In this document: in pieces, positions 35,647-44,786 of the stretch
Numbering within the stretch: the first letter of the stretch is position 1
Layout: each line of letters begins with the position of its first letter
DNA from: Spirochaetales bacterium
GTDB lineage: Bacteria > Spirochaetota > Spirochaetia > Treponematales > Treponemataceae
DNA: 64,000 nt
NCBI GenBank assembly: GCA_003252395.1
Contig: QKEL01000009.1
Span: 124,001 to 188,000 of the forward strand
Direction: 5' to 3'
Notes under the pieces: generated by a model
Databases searched by the model: none
Told to the model about the DNA's origin: nothing
Seen by the model: only the letters and a program-made list of their open reading frames with translations
Program-made: the position numbers and the translations under genes

Positions 35647-35783
35647 ACCGGAGAAGAGGCAGAACGGGGGATACGGGCGGACGGGCCATTCGCGGAGCCC
35701 CCGCGAAGCGCGCCGCTGCCGGGGCGACGACCGCTGCCGTCAACGTGAACGCCCCCGTAACGGGCGGTACGGAAGGCCTCGAC

Positions 35784-35817
35784 GCGGGAAGGCGAGCGCG
35801 CCTTCCCGCTTACTTTT
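35784..35817 (+). terminator. Intrinsic terminator after the MFS gene
   Basis: A perfect 11-bp stem (GCGGGAAGGCG at 35784-35794, CGCCTTCCCGC at 35799-35809) with an AGCG loop is followed by TTACTTTTT. It lies in the convergent gap. The T-rich tail overlaps the last codons of the opposite radical SAM gene. Confidence 0.8.
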
Positions 35818-36694
35818 TGCGCGCGGTAAAGCGTTCGCGGTAGGTGCAACCGGCGCACAGGGGCTCGACCGTCCTTCGCGCGGAGAAGCCGTCGTAGAGC
35901 GCCTTCGCCCGCGGCGCGGAAAGAATCGCGTCGAGCGGCGAATCGAAGAGGTTGCCCAAGGCGATATCGCCGTTCCGGTCAAGGCAGCAGGGCACCACCG
36001 TCCCGTCGGCAAGCACCCCGATCTGGTCCCGAAGCCCGCGGCAAAAGCCGACTTTCGGCTCCGCGTTGAGCGGGGGAGAGCGGGGCCAGTCGAAGGTGTC
36101 GGCCGCGTGAATAGCGATTCCCGGCGCCAGCGGATAGCCGTTCCCGCCCCCCGCGAGCGCGTCGGCGATCCCCCCGGCCCGGAATTCCCGCGCCAGAAAG
36201 TCGAGAAGGGGAAGCGTGAATTCCGCGTCGTCCCGGGTCCATAGGCGGTAACTCGCCAGGAACGAAGGACGCACCGCCCTTTGCGCGTCGACGAGGGCCC
36301 TCACCGAATCGGAAAGTTCCCGCATCAGCGTAAGCCGCTCTCCCTCGGGAACCCGTTCGAGGCTCTGCACCGAAAGGTTGACCCTCTCAAGGCTCTTTTT
36401 CCCCGACAGCTCCGAAAGGCGCGCGGGAAGGAGCGTCGCGTTGGTGGTGAGTCGGACCGAGAATCCCCGTTCCCCCGCGCGGTCAAGGAAAACGGGGAGG
36501 AGCGGATGGAGGAGGGGCTCGCCCATCAGGTGGAAATAGAGGACGGGAGCGTATCCCGTGAGTCGGTCCAGGGCGAGCGCGAACCGCTCCTCCGTCATGA
36601 AAGCCTCGGTCCTACGGGTTAAGCCGCAAAACGAGCAGGCGAGATTGCAGGCGTTCGTTATTTCCAGGTATATCTTGTCGAACCGGGTTTTCAT
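35810..36694 (-). CDS. Radical SAM/SPASM-domain protein
   Basis: The protein is 294 residues from ATG 36694 (GGAAG upstream) or 307 from an in-frame ATG at 36733, which lies close to the isocitrate dehydrogenase terminator. The radical SAM cluster CNLACSFC is near the N-terminus of the shorter form. LMGEPLLHPLL and RLTTNATLLPARL are core motifs. The C-terminal Cys set (CRGL, VVPCCLDRNGDIALGNLF, CAGCTYRE) is a SPASM domain for auxiliary Fe-S clusters. Such enzymes often modify peptides, but no precursor peptide is visible nearby, so the substrate is unknown. Confidence 0.9.
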   Translation of the reverse strand: MKTRFDKIYLEITNACNLACSFCGLTRRTEAFMTEERFALALDRLTGYAPVLYFHLMGEPLLHPLLPVFLDRAGERGFSVRLTTNATLLPARLSELSGKKSLERVNLSVQSLERVPEGERLTLMRELSDSVRALVDAQRAVRPSFLASYRLWTRDDAEFTLPLLDFLAREFRAGGIADALAGGGNGYPLAPGIAIHAADTFDWPRSPPLNAEPKVGFCRGLRDQIGVLADGTVVPCCLDRNGDIALGNLFDSPLDAILSAPRAKALYDGFSARRTVEPLCAGCTYRERFTARKK

Positions 36695-36740
36695 GCGTCT
36701 TCCGCCGCTGGTAATGGCTTTACTGTCTTTCATATGGCCT

Positions 36741-36774
36741 AAAAAAAGGCACCTGAGCCTTTTCAGGTGCCTTT
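36741..36774 (-). terminator. Intrinsic terminator after isocitrate dehydrogenase
   Basis: A perfect 12-bp stem (AAAGGCACCTGA at 36745-36756, TCAGGTGCCTTT at 36763-36774) with a 6-nt loop is followed, on the minus strand, by a run of T. It lies 11 nt past the icd stop codon. Confidence 0.9.
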
Positions 36775-36785
36775 CTTCGATATCC

Positions 36786-37982
36786 TTACAGTCGCTCGGC
36801 GATCTTGTCTATGAACTGCCAGGAGTCCACGACCAAGCGGGCGGGGGGGCTCGCAATTTTCGCCAGGTCGCCGGTCATGATCCCGTCCTCGATACAGCCG
36901 AGGGTGGCCTTTTCCAGCCGTTTCGCGAAGTCCGCCAGTTCCGGGGTTTTGTCCAGTTCCGCCCGTTTCGCCAGGGCTCCCGTCCAGGCGAAGATGAGGG
37001 CCACGGGGTTCGTGGAGGTTTTTTCGCCCTTCAGGTATTTGTAATAATGGCGCTGCACCGTTCCGTGGGCCGCCTCGTACTCGAAGACGCCGTCGGGGGA
37101 TACGAGCACGCTGGTCATCATGGCGAGGCTTCCCGAGGCGGAGGCAACCATGTCGCTCATCACGTCGCCGTCATAGTTCTTGCATGCCCACAGGAAACCG
37201 CCCTTGCTCTGCATGACCCGGGCGACCGCGTCGTCGATCAGGGTGTAGAAGTACTCGATGCCGGCGGCCTCGAAGCGGGCCTTGTATTCGGCGTCGTAGA
37301 TCCGCTGGAATATTTCCTTGAACCGTCCGTCGTAGGTTTTGGAGATGGTGTCTTTCGTGGCGAACCAAACGTCGATTTTTTCCGAAAGGCCGTAGTAAAA
37401 GCAGGCGCGGGCGAAGCTTTCGATGGACTCGTCCAGGTTGTGAATGCCCTGAAGCACGCCGGGGCCCTTCATTTCCATGATGGTCTTGCGAACCACGGTG
37501 CCGTCTGCCTTGGTAAAGACCAATTCCGCCTTGCCGGGCCCGTCTACCGCCATCTCGCAGTTTTTATATACGTCGCCGTAGGCATGGCGGCCGAGCACGA
37601 GCGGTTTTTGCCAGCACGAGACCGTGCCCTTCACGTTTTTCACCACGATGGGCGCGCGGAAAACCGTGCCGTCCAGTTCCGCCCGGATAATGCCGTTGGG
37701 GCTGGGAGTAAGCTGCTTGAGTTCGTATTCTTCCACGCGGGCTGCGTTGGAGGTGATGGTCGCGCACTTGACGCCCACGCCGAGCCGCTTGATCGCGCGG
37801 GCTGCCTCGTAGGTTATGCGGTCGTCGGAGTCGTCCCGGGCCTTGAGCCCCAGGTCAAAGTATTCGGTTTTCAGGTCGACGAAGGGAAGCAGGAGCTTCT
37901 CCTTGATCACGCCCCACAGAACGCGGGTCATTTCGTCGCCGTCCAGTTCGGCGATCGCGCTTTTCATCGGTACTTTTGCCAT
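36786..37982 (-). CDS. icd: NADP-dependent isocitrate dehydrogenase (eukaryote-like type)
   Basis: From ATG 37982, which has GAGGGG before it, the product is 398 residues, the length of the dimeric IDH1/IDH2-like class. Hallmarks are ELDGDEMTRVLWGVIKEKL near the N-terminus, CATITSNAARVEEYEL, the substrate loop SPNGIIRAELDGTVFRAPI, KNYDGDVMSDMVASASGSLA with metal-binding Asp residues, and AAHGTVQRHYY for NADP binding. It converts isocitrate to 2-oxoglutarate for glutamate synthesis. A TATTAT -10 with TTGTCG 18 nt upstream gives a leader of about 30 nt, unlike the leaderless genes. Confidence 0.95.
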   Translation of the reverse strand: MAKVPMKSAIAELDGDEMTRVLWGVIKEKLLLPFVDLKTEYFDLGLKARDDSDDRITYEAARAIKRLGVGVKCATITSNAARVEEYELKQLTPSPNGIIRAELDGTVFRAPIVVKNVKGTVSCWQKPLVLGRHAYGDVYKNCEMAVDGPGKAELVFTKADGTVVRKTIMEMKGPGVLQGIHNLDESIESFARACFYYGLSEKIDVWFATKDTISKTYDGRFKEIFQRIYDAEYKARFEAAGIEYFYTLIDDAVARVMQSKGGFLWACKNYDGDVMSDMVASASGSLAMMTSVLVSPDGVFEYEAAHGTVQRHYYKYLKGEKTSTNPVALIFAWTGALAKRAELDKTPELADFAKRLEKATLGCIEDGIMTGDLAKIASPPARLVVDSWQFIDKIAERL

Positions 37983-38084
37983 GTTCCCCTCTTCAATGTT
38001 GCAGGTGTCGCCATAATACCGGAAAAGGGCGGTGGTCGACAAGATTTGTCGGCCCGAGCGAAAGGGTTCGCGCGACGCGGTCCC

Positions 38085-38114
38085 TTGACCCCCCGGGCGT
38101 TTCCGGCGTACAAA
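38085..38114 (+). promoter_or_regulatory. Leaderless-type promoter of the ThrE-family gene
   Basis: TTGACC (38085-38090), an 18-nt spacer and TACAAA (38109-38114) end 7 nt before the ATG at 38122. No Shine-Dalgarno is present. Confidence 0.6.
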
Positions 38115-38121
38115 GGCTGTC

Positions 38122-39390
38122 ATGACGGAGCGAAAGATCGCCGACATGGACGGCATTCTCGATATCGCCCTTGAATCGGGCACGCTGATCCTGCAAAGCG
38201 GCGGGGAAACCTACCGCACCGAGGAAACCATGATAACCGTGGCCGAATCCCTGGGCGCCGCGGAGGCCTCGGCCTTCGTTACCCCGACGGTCGCGATACT
38301 CACCTGCGTGGACGCCGAGGGCCGAAGCCGGACGAAACTGCGGCGCATCGTATCCCGTACCATTAATCTGGGAACCATCGCCCGGGTGAACGCGCTTTCC
38401 CGGCGCATCGAGGGGCGGCGGCCCCGCAACGATCTTCCCCTCATCACGGCCCTGCTCGCCCGCATCCGTTCCATCCCGGAACGGCCCGTATTCGCCGTGT
38501 CGTTCGCCACCGCCGTCGCGAGCTTTTGCTTTTCCCTCATGTTCCGGGGAACGCCGGGCGAGGCGTTGACTGCCGCCGCGATCGGCAGCCTGATGCGGCT
38601 CTTCCTTTTCGCGCTTGCGCCCCTGGCCCTTTCGGGCTTTATCTATAACGCTCTCGGCGGCGCGGTCATTTCGCTGCTTTCCGGTCTGGCCGTCATGGCG
38701 GGGCTCGTCGGATCGGGGGGCAACGTGAGCATTTCGGTGCTTATGTCCCTCGTTCCCGGCCTCGCGATCGTTAACGCGATTCGCGATATTATCGCCGGCG
38801 ACCTGGTGGCCGGTTCCGCCCGGCTTATGGAAGCCTTCGTTATCGCCGCGGCCCTTTCCCTGGGCGCTGCCTTCGGGCTCCTCGTGTTTCCCGTCGGCGG
38901 GGCGTACGCGGCGGCCACGGGCTTTCACGAATCGCTGGGCCTGTCCTTTCTTCTATCCGCCCTCGCCGCGGGCTCCTTCGCGTATTTCTTCCATATTAGC
39001 AAATACGATATCTTCTGGACCTCAGTGGCCGGCGGCTTCGGCTGGATCACCTTCCTCGTGCTTCAGCGGAGCCTGGGCGCCCCCATCGCCGCGTATCTGG
39101 CCGGGGCGCTTTGCGTGGGCCTTATCTCGGAAATTCTCGCCATCGTTTTCCGCAAGCCCGCCACGGTCTATATCGTTTCCGGGGTCATCCCCTTCGTTCC
39201 GGGGGGCGGCATGTACGAGACCATGCTCTATTCCACCCTCGGCAATATGGACGCCGCGGCCAGGACGGGCTTTCAGACCCTCAGCGCCGCCGCCGCGATC
39301 GCGGTGGGCATAGCGGTCGCGTCGTCGGTGGCCAGGCTCGCGGCACGGTTTATCAAATCCCGGAACCGCGGTCGCCGACCTGCCCGGTGA
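38122..39390 (+). CDS. ThrE-family threonine/serine exporter, fused two-part form
   Basis: The 422-residue membrane protein starts with the ThrE domain lead (LDIALESGTLILQSGGETYRTEETM), followed by about ten membrane helices. It contains both the DUF1212-like N-terminal and the DUF3815-like C-terminal halves (VVSG.IPFVPGGGMYETM near the end), which are separate genes in many bacteria. It probably exports threonine or serine, which would fit the nearby homoserine/threonine gene thrA, though that link is inference. The last 38 nt overlap the convergent CBS-domain gene. Confidence 0.88.
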   Translation: MTERKIADMDGILDIALESGTLILQSGGETYRTEETMITVAESLGAAEASAFVTPTVAILTCVDAEGRSRTKLRRIVSRTINLGTIARVNALSRRIEGRRPRNDLPLITALLARIRSIPERPVFAVSFATAVASFCFSLMFRGTPGEALTAAAIGSLMRLFLFALAPLALSGFIYNALGGAVISLLSGLAVMAGLVGSGGNVSISVLMSLVPGLAIVNAIRDIIAGDLVAGSARLMEAFVIAAALSLGAAFGLLVFPVGGAYAAATGFHESLGLSFLLSALAAGSFAYFFHISKYDIFWTSVAGGFGWITFLVLQRSLGAPIAAYLAGALCVGLISEILAIVFRKPATVYIVSGVIPFVPGGGMYETMLYSTLGNMDAAARTGFQTLSAAAAIAVGIAVASSVARLAARFIKSRNRGRRPAR

Positions 39391-40114
39391 CGCGGACCTT
39401 GTTGATTCTGTTTCCGTCCATCTCGATCACTTCCCACCGGTAACCCCCGGCCATAATCGCGTCTCCCGCCTTGGGAATCGAGCCGTTGGCCGTGAGAAGG
39501 TATCCCGCGAGGGTGTAGTATTCCCCGCTGTCCTCCTCGATGCCTTCCAGGTCGTAGCTTTCGAGAATTTCTTCCATTCTGGTCTGGCCGTCTATGCAGC
39601 GCCCCCCTTGGTCTTCCGCCGACTCGACCGTAACCCTGGTCTCTTCCAGCAATTCCCCCACCAAGCCGTTCCTGGTGACTATGCCCTCGATACCGCCGTA
39701 CTCGTCGATAATAAAGGCCATTCTGCTTTGCGCCTCGTCTAGGGCCTGAAGCGCCTTCAGAATCGTGACGGTTTCGCTGAGGAACACCGGTTTTTTGACT
39801 ATTTCCCGCAGGCCGGGCCACGAGGGCTCGAGAAGGGTCTCCAGGAAATGGCGGACCGAGACGGTTCCGAGAACCTTATCTACGGAGCCGGAACATACCG
39901 GAAATTGGGTAAAACCCGGATTAGCCGCCATTATGCGGCGAATGGCGTCCCCGTTGGAGGCCGCGTCGATCCAAACGATGTCGGGGCGGTGGGTCATGCA
40001 CGATCCTATCCTGCGGTCCGAGGGAAGGAATATGCCGCCTTTCACGGCGTTGGCGGGATTCAGTTCTTCCGGCGAGGATCGCTTCAAGCCGGCGAATAAA
40101 GCGCTCATTTTCAT
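39353..40114 (-). CDS. CBS-pair and CorC/HlyC-domain protein lacking a membrane domain
   Basis: From ATG 40114 the product has 253 residues. CBS motifs are visible in the middle (ASNGDAIRRIMAANPGFTQFPVC, LGTVSVRHFL, then MAFIIDEYGGIEGIVTRNGLV). The C-terminal 80 residues form the FAD-binding-like CorC/HlyC transporter-associated domain (EYYTLAGYLL, WEVIEMDGNRINKVRV). The DUF21 membrane domain that usually precedes these is missing, so it is CorC-like and soluble, perhaps acting in magnesium or cobalt homeostasis. Further-upstream in-frame starts to 40189 are unlikely. TACACT lies 6 nt before the ATG. Confidence 0.85.
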   Translation of the reverse strand: MKMSALFAGLKRSSPEELNPANAVKGGIFLPSDRRIGSCMTHRPDIVWIDAASNGDAIRRIMAANPGFTQFPVCSGSVDKVLGTVSVRHFLETLLEPSWPGLREIVKKPVFLSETVTILKALQALDEAQSRMAFIIDEYGGIEGIVTRNGLVGELLEETRVTVESAEDQGGRCIDGQTRMEEILESYDLEGIEEDSGEYYTLAGYLLTANGSIPKAGDAIMAGGYRWEVIEMDGNRINKVRVTGQVGDRGSGI

Positions 40115-40184
40115 GGTGTAAGTGTAGCATACGGGCAGGGTTTTGGTGCAGATGTAATTTTCTTGCATGAAAAGTGCATAAATA

Positions 40185-40198
40185 TGCAATAACGTCTA
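40185..40198. promoter_or_regulatory. Palindromic candidate operator upstream of thrA
   Basis: TGCATAAATATGCA is a perfect inverted repeat with a 2-nt centre. An outer TTGCAT (40173-40178) also pairs with ATGCAA (40194-40199). It lies about 25 nt before the TATAAA (40223-40228) of thrA, in the divergent gap with the CBS gene. The pattern loosely recalls ARG-box operators, but no regulator can be named. Confidence 0.4.
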
Positions 40199-40272
40199 GT
40201 CGCGGAATCGGGATTTCGCTAGTATAAAAACCGTTCCCGATGACGGGAATATTCGCTTTTCAAGAGGTTTGT

Positions 40273-42816
40273 ATGTTGGTGATGAAGTTTGGCGGTACTT
40301 CCATGGGAAGCGCCGCCCGCATGTGCAATTCGGTCGACATCATGTGCGACCGGTCCGCAAAGGATCGTGTCGGCGTTATCGTGTCGGCGGTAGGGGGAAT
40401 CTCCAACCGCCTGCAGGACAGTATCAATTTCGCGATGCGGTTCTACGCTACCGGAACCGGACAGTTTGCAACCACAGCCACCTCTACCATGCCCCGTACC
40501 GCCGATACTCCCGCTCCCGATTCCGTCGAGGCTTGGGTCGCCCTGGTACGGAACATCCATATCGATATCATTCGCGACCTGACGGCCGCCGTCGCGGGCT
40601 TCTCCGCGGAAACCGTCGGCAGGGAATTGGAACCCCTTTTCGCCGAGTACGGACGGCTTCTTTCCGCCGTCGCCGCATTCGGCGAGTGTCCGGAAACCGT
40701 GGAATGCCGCCTTATGGGACTGGGCGAGCAGTTTTGCGTGCCCCTGGTCGCGGAAATTTTGCGCGCCCGCGGACAAAACGTCGAGGTGCTCGACAGCCGC
40801 AAGCTGATCGTCACCGAGGGCGGGCGGCTCACCGAGGCCGATCCCGCGTACGACAGGATAGAGGAAAACTTCGCGTATTGGCGCGAATCGGGCGCGAGGG
40901 TTTTGCTGGCGCCCGGCTTCATTTCCTCGGACGTATCGGGGAAACCCTCCCTGCTCGGGCGCAACGGCTCGGACTTTTCGGCCGCCCTGATGGCCATGGG
41001 CTTGCACGCGCAAAAACTGGAAATCTGGTCCGACGTGGACGGAATCTATACCGCCGACCCCCGAATCGTGCACGACGCCGTTTTGGTAGACGACATTAGC
41101 TACGAGGAGGCGATGGAGCTTTCGTTCTTCGGCTCGAAGGTCCTTCACCCCAAGACCATTACGCCCATCGCGGCGCGGAGGATCGAAACCTGGAGCCTGA
41201 ACAGCTTTAACCGCAACGCGCGGGGAACCCGCATCGCCGCCTCGGATACGGTGGTGGTCTCCCCGAGCGCCGGCCCGGTCCGGGGCGTATCCTGCCTCAA
41301 GGACACGGCCATGGTCAACGTATCGGGCGCGGGGCTCAAGGGCAAGAAGGGAACCGCCGCGCGGGTCTTTTCCGCGGTGAGCAGGGCCGGCATTTCGGTG
41401 CTGCTCATTACCCAGTCCAGTTCCGAATACACCATCAGTTTTTGCGTGAAGGGCAGCGAGGCGAAGGCCGTGCAAAAGGCCCTTCAGGAGGAATTCGCCC
41501 TCGAGATCCGCGAAAACCTCATCAACGACATTTCGGTGATCAAGCGCATGGCGATCGTCTCGATCGTCGGCGACGGCATGAAACACCGCAAAGGAGTGGC
41601 CGGTACCTTTTTTACCGCGCTCGCCTTCGGAGGCATCAACATTAACGCGATAGCGCAAGGCTCCTCGGAGCGTTCAATAAGTACGGTGGTCGCCGACGAA
41701 GACGGCGACAAGGCGGTTCGGATCGCCCATCGGTTCTTCTTCAATACCATGCAAACCATCGAGGTTTTCCTCGTGGGCGTGGGCGTGGTGGGCGGCAAGC
41801 TCCTCGAACAGATCAGGCTCCAGCGGGAGGAATTGAGAAAGTCCCAAATCGACATTCAGGTGTGGGGCATCGGCAATTCCCGGAAAATGCTCATCTCGAA
41901 GGCGGGAATCAATCTCGACACCTGGCGGGACCGGCTTTCCGCCTCGAAGGATATCTCCTCGGTGGACACGATCATCGAATTCGTAAAGGCCGAAAAGCCC
42001 CTGAACCCCGTTTTCGTGGACTGTACGGCCAACGGATACCTGCCGGAGCGCTATACCGACATTTTCGCCGCGGGTATGCACGTCATTACGCCGAACAAAC
42101 GGGCGAATTCCCTTTCCATCGGCTATTACCGCCAGCTGCGCGAGGCCGCCGCCGCGAGCCGGAAGCGCTTCCTTTACGAAACCAACGTGGGCGCCGGGCT
42201 GCCGGTCATCGATACCTTCCGCAACATGCTCAAAAGCGGCGACTCGCTCCATTCCTTCTCGGGCATCATGTCCGGTTCCCTTTCCTACATCTTCGGCCGG
42301 CTGGACGAGGGGGCGACCTTCTCGCAGGCCGTGTCGGAAGCGCGGGAAAAGGGCTTTACCGAACCGGACCCCCGCGACGATCTGTCCGGGACCGACGTGG
42401 CCCGCAAGGCCCTCATCATCGCCCGCGAGGCCGGCTGCACCCTGGAACTCGATCAGGTCTCGGTTGCGCCGCTCTTTCCCGCGGACTTTGACGAGTCCGG
42501 CACGGTGGACGAGTTCCTTGCCCGGCTTCCGGCGGTGGATTCCCATTTCGCCCGGAAAACCGAGGCGCTTCGGGCCGCGGGCAAGGTGCTTCGGTTCGCC
42601 GCGGGAATCGACGGTTCCACCGGCTCTGCCCGGGTCGGCACCGTTGAGGTTTCCGCCGACGATCCCCTTGCCGCCATCAAGGGCGGCGAAAACGCGTTCG
42701 TGTTCACCACCAAATATTATTCCCCGATACCCCTGGTAATCCGGGGCTACGGCGCCGGCGCGGACGTTACCGCGTCCGGCGTATTCGCCGATATTTTAAG
42801 GACAACCACATGGTAA
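40273..42816 (+). CDS. thrA: Bifunctional aspartokinase / homoserine dehydrogenase I
   Basis: The start is ATG 40273 with AGAGG upstream. The product has 847 residues. The N-terminal half is aspartokinase (MKFGGTSMGSAARM at 4-17, KPSLLGRNGSDFSAALMA, DVDGIYTADPRIV). Tandem ACT domains for feedback sit in the middle (VNVSGAGLKGKKGTAAR, ISVVK-like IVSIVGDGMKHRKGVAGT). The C-terminal half is homoserine dehydrogenase (FLVGVGVVGGKLLEQI, VDCTANG, NVGAGLPVIDTFRNML, FTEPDPRDDLSGTDVARK). It catalyses two steps from aspartate to threonine and methionine precursors. It overlaps the next gene by 7 nt. Confidence 0.95.
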   Translation: MLVMKFGGTSMGSAARMCNSVDIMCDRSAKDRVGVIVSAVGGISNRLQDSINFAMRFYATGTGQFATTATSTMPRTADTPAPDSVEAWVALVRNIHIDIIRDLTAAVAGFSAETVGRELEPLFAEYGRLLSAVAAFGECPETVECRLMGLGEQFCVPLVAEILRARGQNVEVLDSRKLIVTEGGRLTEADPAYDRIEENFAYWRESGARVLLAPGFISSDVSGKPSLLGRNGSDFSAALMAMGLHAQKLEIWSDVDGIYTADPRIVHDAVLVDDISYEEAMELSFFGSKVLHPKTITPIAARRIETWSLNSFNRNARGTRIAASDTVVVSPSAGPVRGVSCLKDTAMVNVSGAGLKGKKGTAARVFSAVSRAGISVLLITQSSSEYTISFCVKGSEAKAVQKALQEEFALEIRENLINDISVIKRMAIVSIVGDGMKHRKGVAGTFFTALAFGGININAIAQGSSERSISTVVADEDGDKAVRIAHRFFFNTMQTIEVFLVGVGVVGGKLLEQIRLQREELRKSQIDIQVWGIGNSRKMLISKAGINLDTWRDRLSASKDISSVDTIIEFVKAEKPLNPVFVDCTANGYLPERYTDIFAAGMHVITPNKRANSLSIGYYRQLREAAAASRKRFLYETNVGAGLPVIDTFRNMLKSGDSLHSFSGIMSGSLSYIFGRLDEGATFSQAVSEAREKGFTEPDPRDDLSGTDVARKALIIAREAGCTLELDQVSVAPLFPADFDESGTVDEFLARLPAVDSHFARKTEALRAAGKVLRFAAGIDGSTGSARVGTVEVSADDPLAAIKGGENAFVFTTKYYSPIPLVIRGYGAGADVTASGVFADILRTTTW

Positions 42817-44786
42817 TCGTACTTGAATCCAACATTCGGGACGACGATAAACAGCGAATTCGCCGTTTCCTCGAAAAAAACTCCCTCCGGGTGAACGAAA
42901 TCGCCGGCGAGGAAGAGACTATCTTCGGCGCCGTGGGCAAGGTGGGTATCGATCCCCGGGAAGTGGAAATCCTGCCGGGCGTTCAGCGCGTCATACCCAT
43001 CTCCAAGCCGTACAAGATGGCTTCCCGGGAATTTAAGCGGGAAAACACCATCGTGGACGTGCGTGGCGTGAAAATCGGCGGTAACCGGGTTTCGGTAATA
43101 GCCGGTCCCTGCGCGGTCGAAAGCCTTGACCAGATAATGGAATCCGCGGCGAAAGTCGCGGAATCGGGGGCGGTTATGCTCCGGGGCGGCGCCTATAAGC
43201 CACGGACGAGCCCCTACGCCTTCCAGGGCATGGCCGAGGAGGGAGTGCGCATCCTCAAGGAAGCGGGCGAGGCCTACGGGTTGCCCATCGTCACGGAAAT
43301 CGTTTCTTCGGACCATATTCCCGTCATGCGGGACTACGTGGACGTGCTTCAGATCGGCGCCCGCAATATGCAGAATTTCGAGCTCTTAAAGAAGGTGGGC
43401 GCCCTCGGCAAGCCCGTCATCCTCAAGCGCGGCCTGTCTGCCACTATCGAGGAATGGCTCATGGCGGCGGAATACCTGCTCGCCAGCGGCACCGAAGACG
43501 TGATTCTCTGCGAGCGGGGCATACGCACCTACGAGAAGGCGACCCGAAATACCCTGGACCTCTCGGCTATCCCGGTCCTCCGGTCCCTGACCCACCTTCC
43601 CATAATCGTGGACCCCAGCCACGCGGTTGGCGTGCGCGACAAGGTGCCCCCCATGGCCCTGGCGGCCGTGGCCGCCGGCGCCGACGGCCTTATCGTGGAA
43701 GTGCATCCCTGCCCGGAATGCGCCATGTCGGACGGGGCCCAGTCCCTGTATCCGGAACAGTTCGAAAAGATGATGCGCGATATCGAGGTGCTTGCCCCGG
43801 TAGTCGGGCGTACCGTTTCCCGCCGGACCGCGGCCAAAACCGGCCACGACCGATCCGGTGCGAAGTTGGAGGCGAAACGGGCCGCGGGCGCGCTCGCCCT
43901 TTCGGGTGCCGCCGGACCGGTGGTATGCGCCTATTCCGGCGGCCGCGGGGCCTACGCGGAAATCGCCATTCGGCGGTTTTGGGACAACGGTGCGACCGCC
44001 CTTTCCGCGGCTAATTTCCGCGAGGTCATCAACGCGGTGCTCGGCGGGGGGGCCGATTTCGGCATGCTCCCCATCGAGAACAGCCTGGCGGGATCGGTCT
44101 ACGAGAATTACGATAACCTGACGCGCTGCGAGGACATCGAGATCGTCGGCGAGGTTACCATCAGGATCGAGCATTCCCTGCTGGCGCCCCGCGGGGCGAC
44201 GGTCGAAACGGTCGGTTCCGTGTACTCCCATCCCCAGGCCCTCGCCCAGTGCGACGAGTTCCTGGCGAAATACCCGCTTTGGAAGCATATTGAGACCGCG
44301 TCCACCTCGGGCGCCGCGGAGATGGTCGCCGCGGAAGGCGATATCACCCGCGCGGCCATCGCGAGCGGTAGCGCGGCGGATATCTATAAGCTCGAGACCC
44401 TAAAATCGGGCATCGAAACCAATCCGCGGAACTATACCCGCTTCGTCATTATCGCGCGCTCGGGAGAGGTGGTCTGCGAGGCCCCCAACCACGCGAGCGT
44501 CATTTTCACCACGGCCAACGAGCCGGGCTCCCTCCATGCCGCCCTCGGCATCTTCATGAAACACGGGCTCAACCTGACGAAACTCGAATCGCGGCCGATT
44601 CAGGGCGAGCCCTGGCGCTACCGCTTTTACGCCAACGTCAACCTGCCCGACGGGGTGGGGAACAGCGTCGTTTCCGGCGAGCGGCTGAAAACCGCGCTTG
44701 CGGAAATGGAGAAAATCAGTCACGATAACGGAATCGTTCAGGGGGTCAGAATCCTCGGCCTTTTCAATACAAAGGAGCTGTCATGA
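42810..44786 (+). CDS. Fused DAHP synthase and prephenate dehydratase with C-terminal ACT domain
   Basis: The 658-residue protein joins the first enzyme of aromatic biosynthesis to the committed enzyme of phenylalanine synthesis. Residues 1-65 are a ferredoxin-like regulatory part. Residues 70-345 are a class II-like (AroF/PheB-type) DAHP synthase with GPCAVES (99-105), [14 protein letters not shown] and [10 protein letters not shown]. After a charged linker, prephenate dehydratase begins near 370 ([51 protein letters not shown] with the T-R-F catalytic motif). The ACT domain contains the ESRP regulatory motif near residue 600. No chorismate mutase part is seen. It overlaps thrA and ilvH by a few nt. 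Confidence 0.92.
   Translation: MVIVLESNIRDDDKQRIRRFLEKNSLRVNEIAGEEETIFGAVGKVGIDPREVEILPGVQRVIPISKPYKMASREFKRENTIVDVRGVKIGGNRVSVIAGPCAVESLDQIMESAAKVAESGAVMLRGGAYKPRTSPYAFQGMAEEGVRILKEAGEAYGLPIVTEIVSSDHIPVMRDYVDVLQIGARNMQNFELLKKVGALGKPVILKRGLSATIEEWLMAAEYLLASGTEDVILCERGIRTYEKATRNTLDLSAIPVLRSLTHLPIIVDPSHAVGVRDKVPPMALAAVAAGADGLIVEVHPCPECAMSDGAQSLYPEQFEKMMRDIEVLAPVVGRTVSRRTAAKTGHDRSGAKLEAKRAAGALALSGAAGPVVCAYSGGRGAYAEIAIRRFWDNGATALSAANFREVINAVLGGGADFGMLPIENSLAGSVYENYDNLTRCEDIEIVGEVTIRIEHSLLAPRGATVETVGSVYSHPQALAQCDEFLAKYPLWKHIETASTSGAAEMVAAEGDITRAAIASGSAADIYKLETLKSGIETNPRNYTRFVIIARSGEVVCEAPNHASVIFTTANEPGSLHAALGIFMKHGLNLTKLESRPIQGEPWRYRFYANVNLPDGVGNSVVSGERLKTALAEMEKISHDNGIVQGVRILGLFNTKELS

Noticed and set aside
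36558-38174. 538-codon plus-strand frame opposite isocitrate dehydrogenase
   Set aside because: It crosses a perfect terminator hairpin and is antisense to icd, and shows no protein family features.
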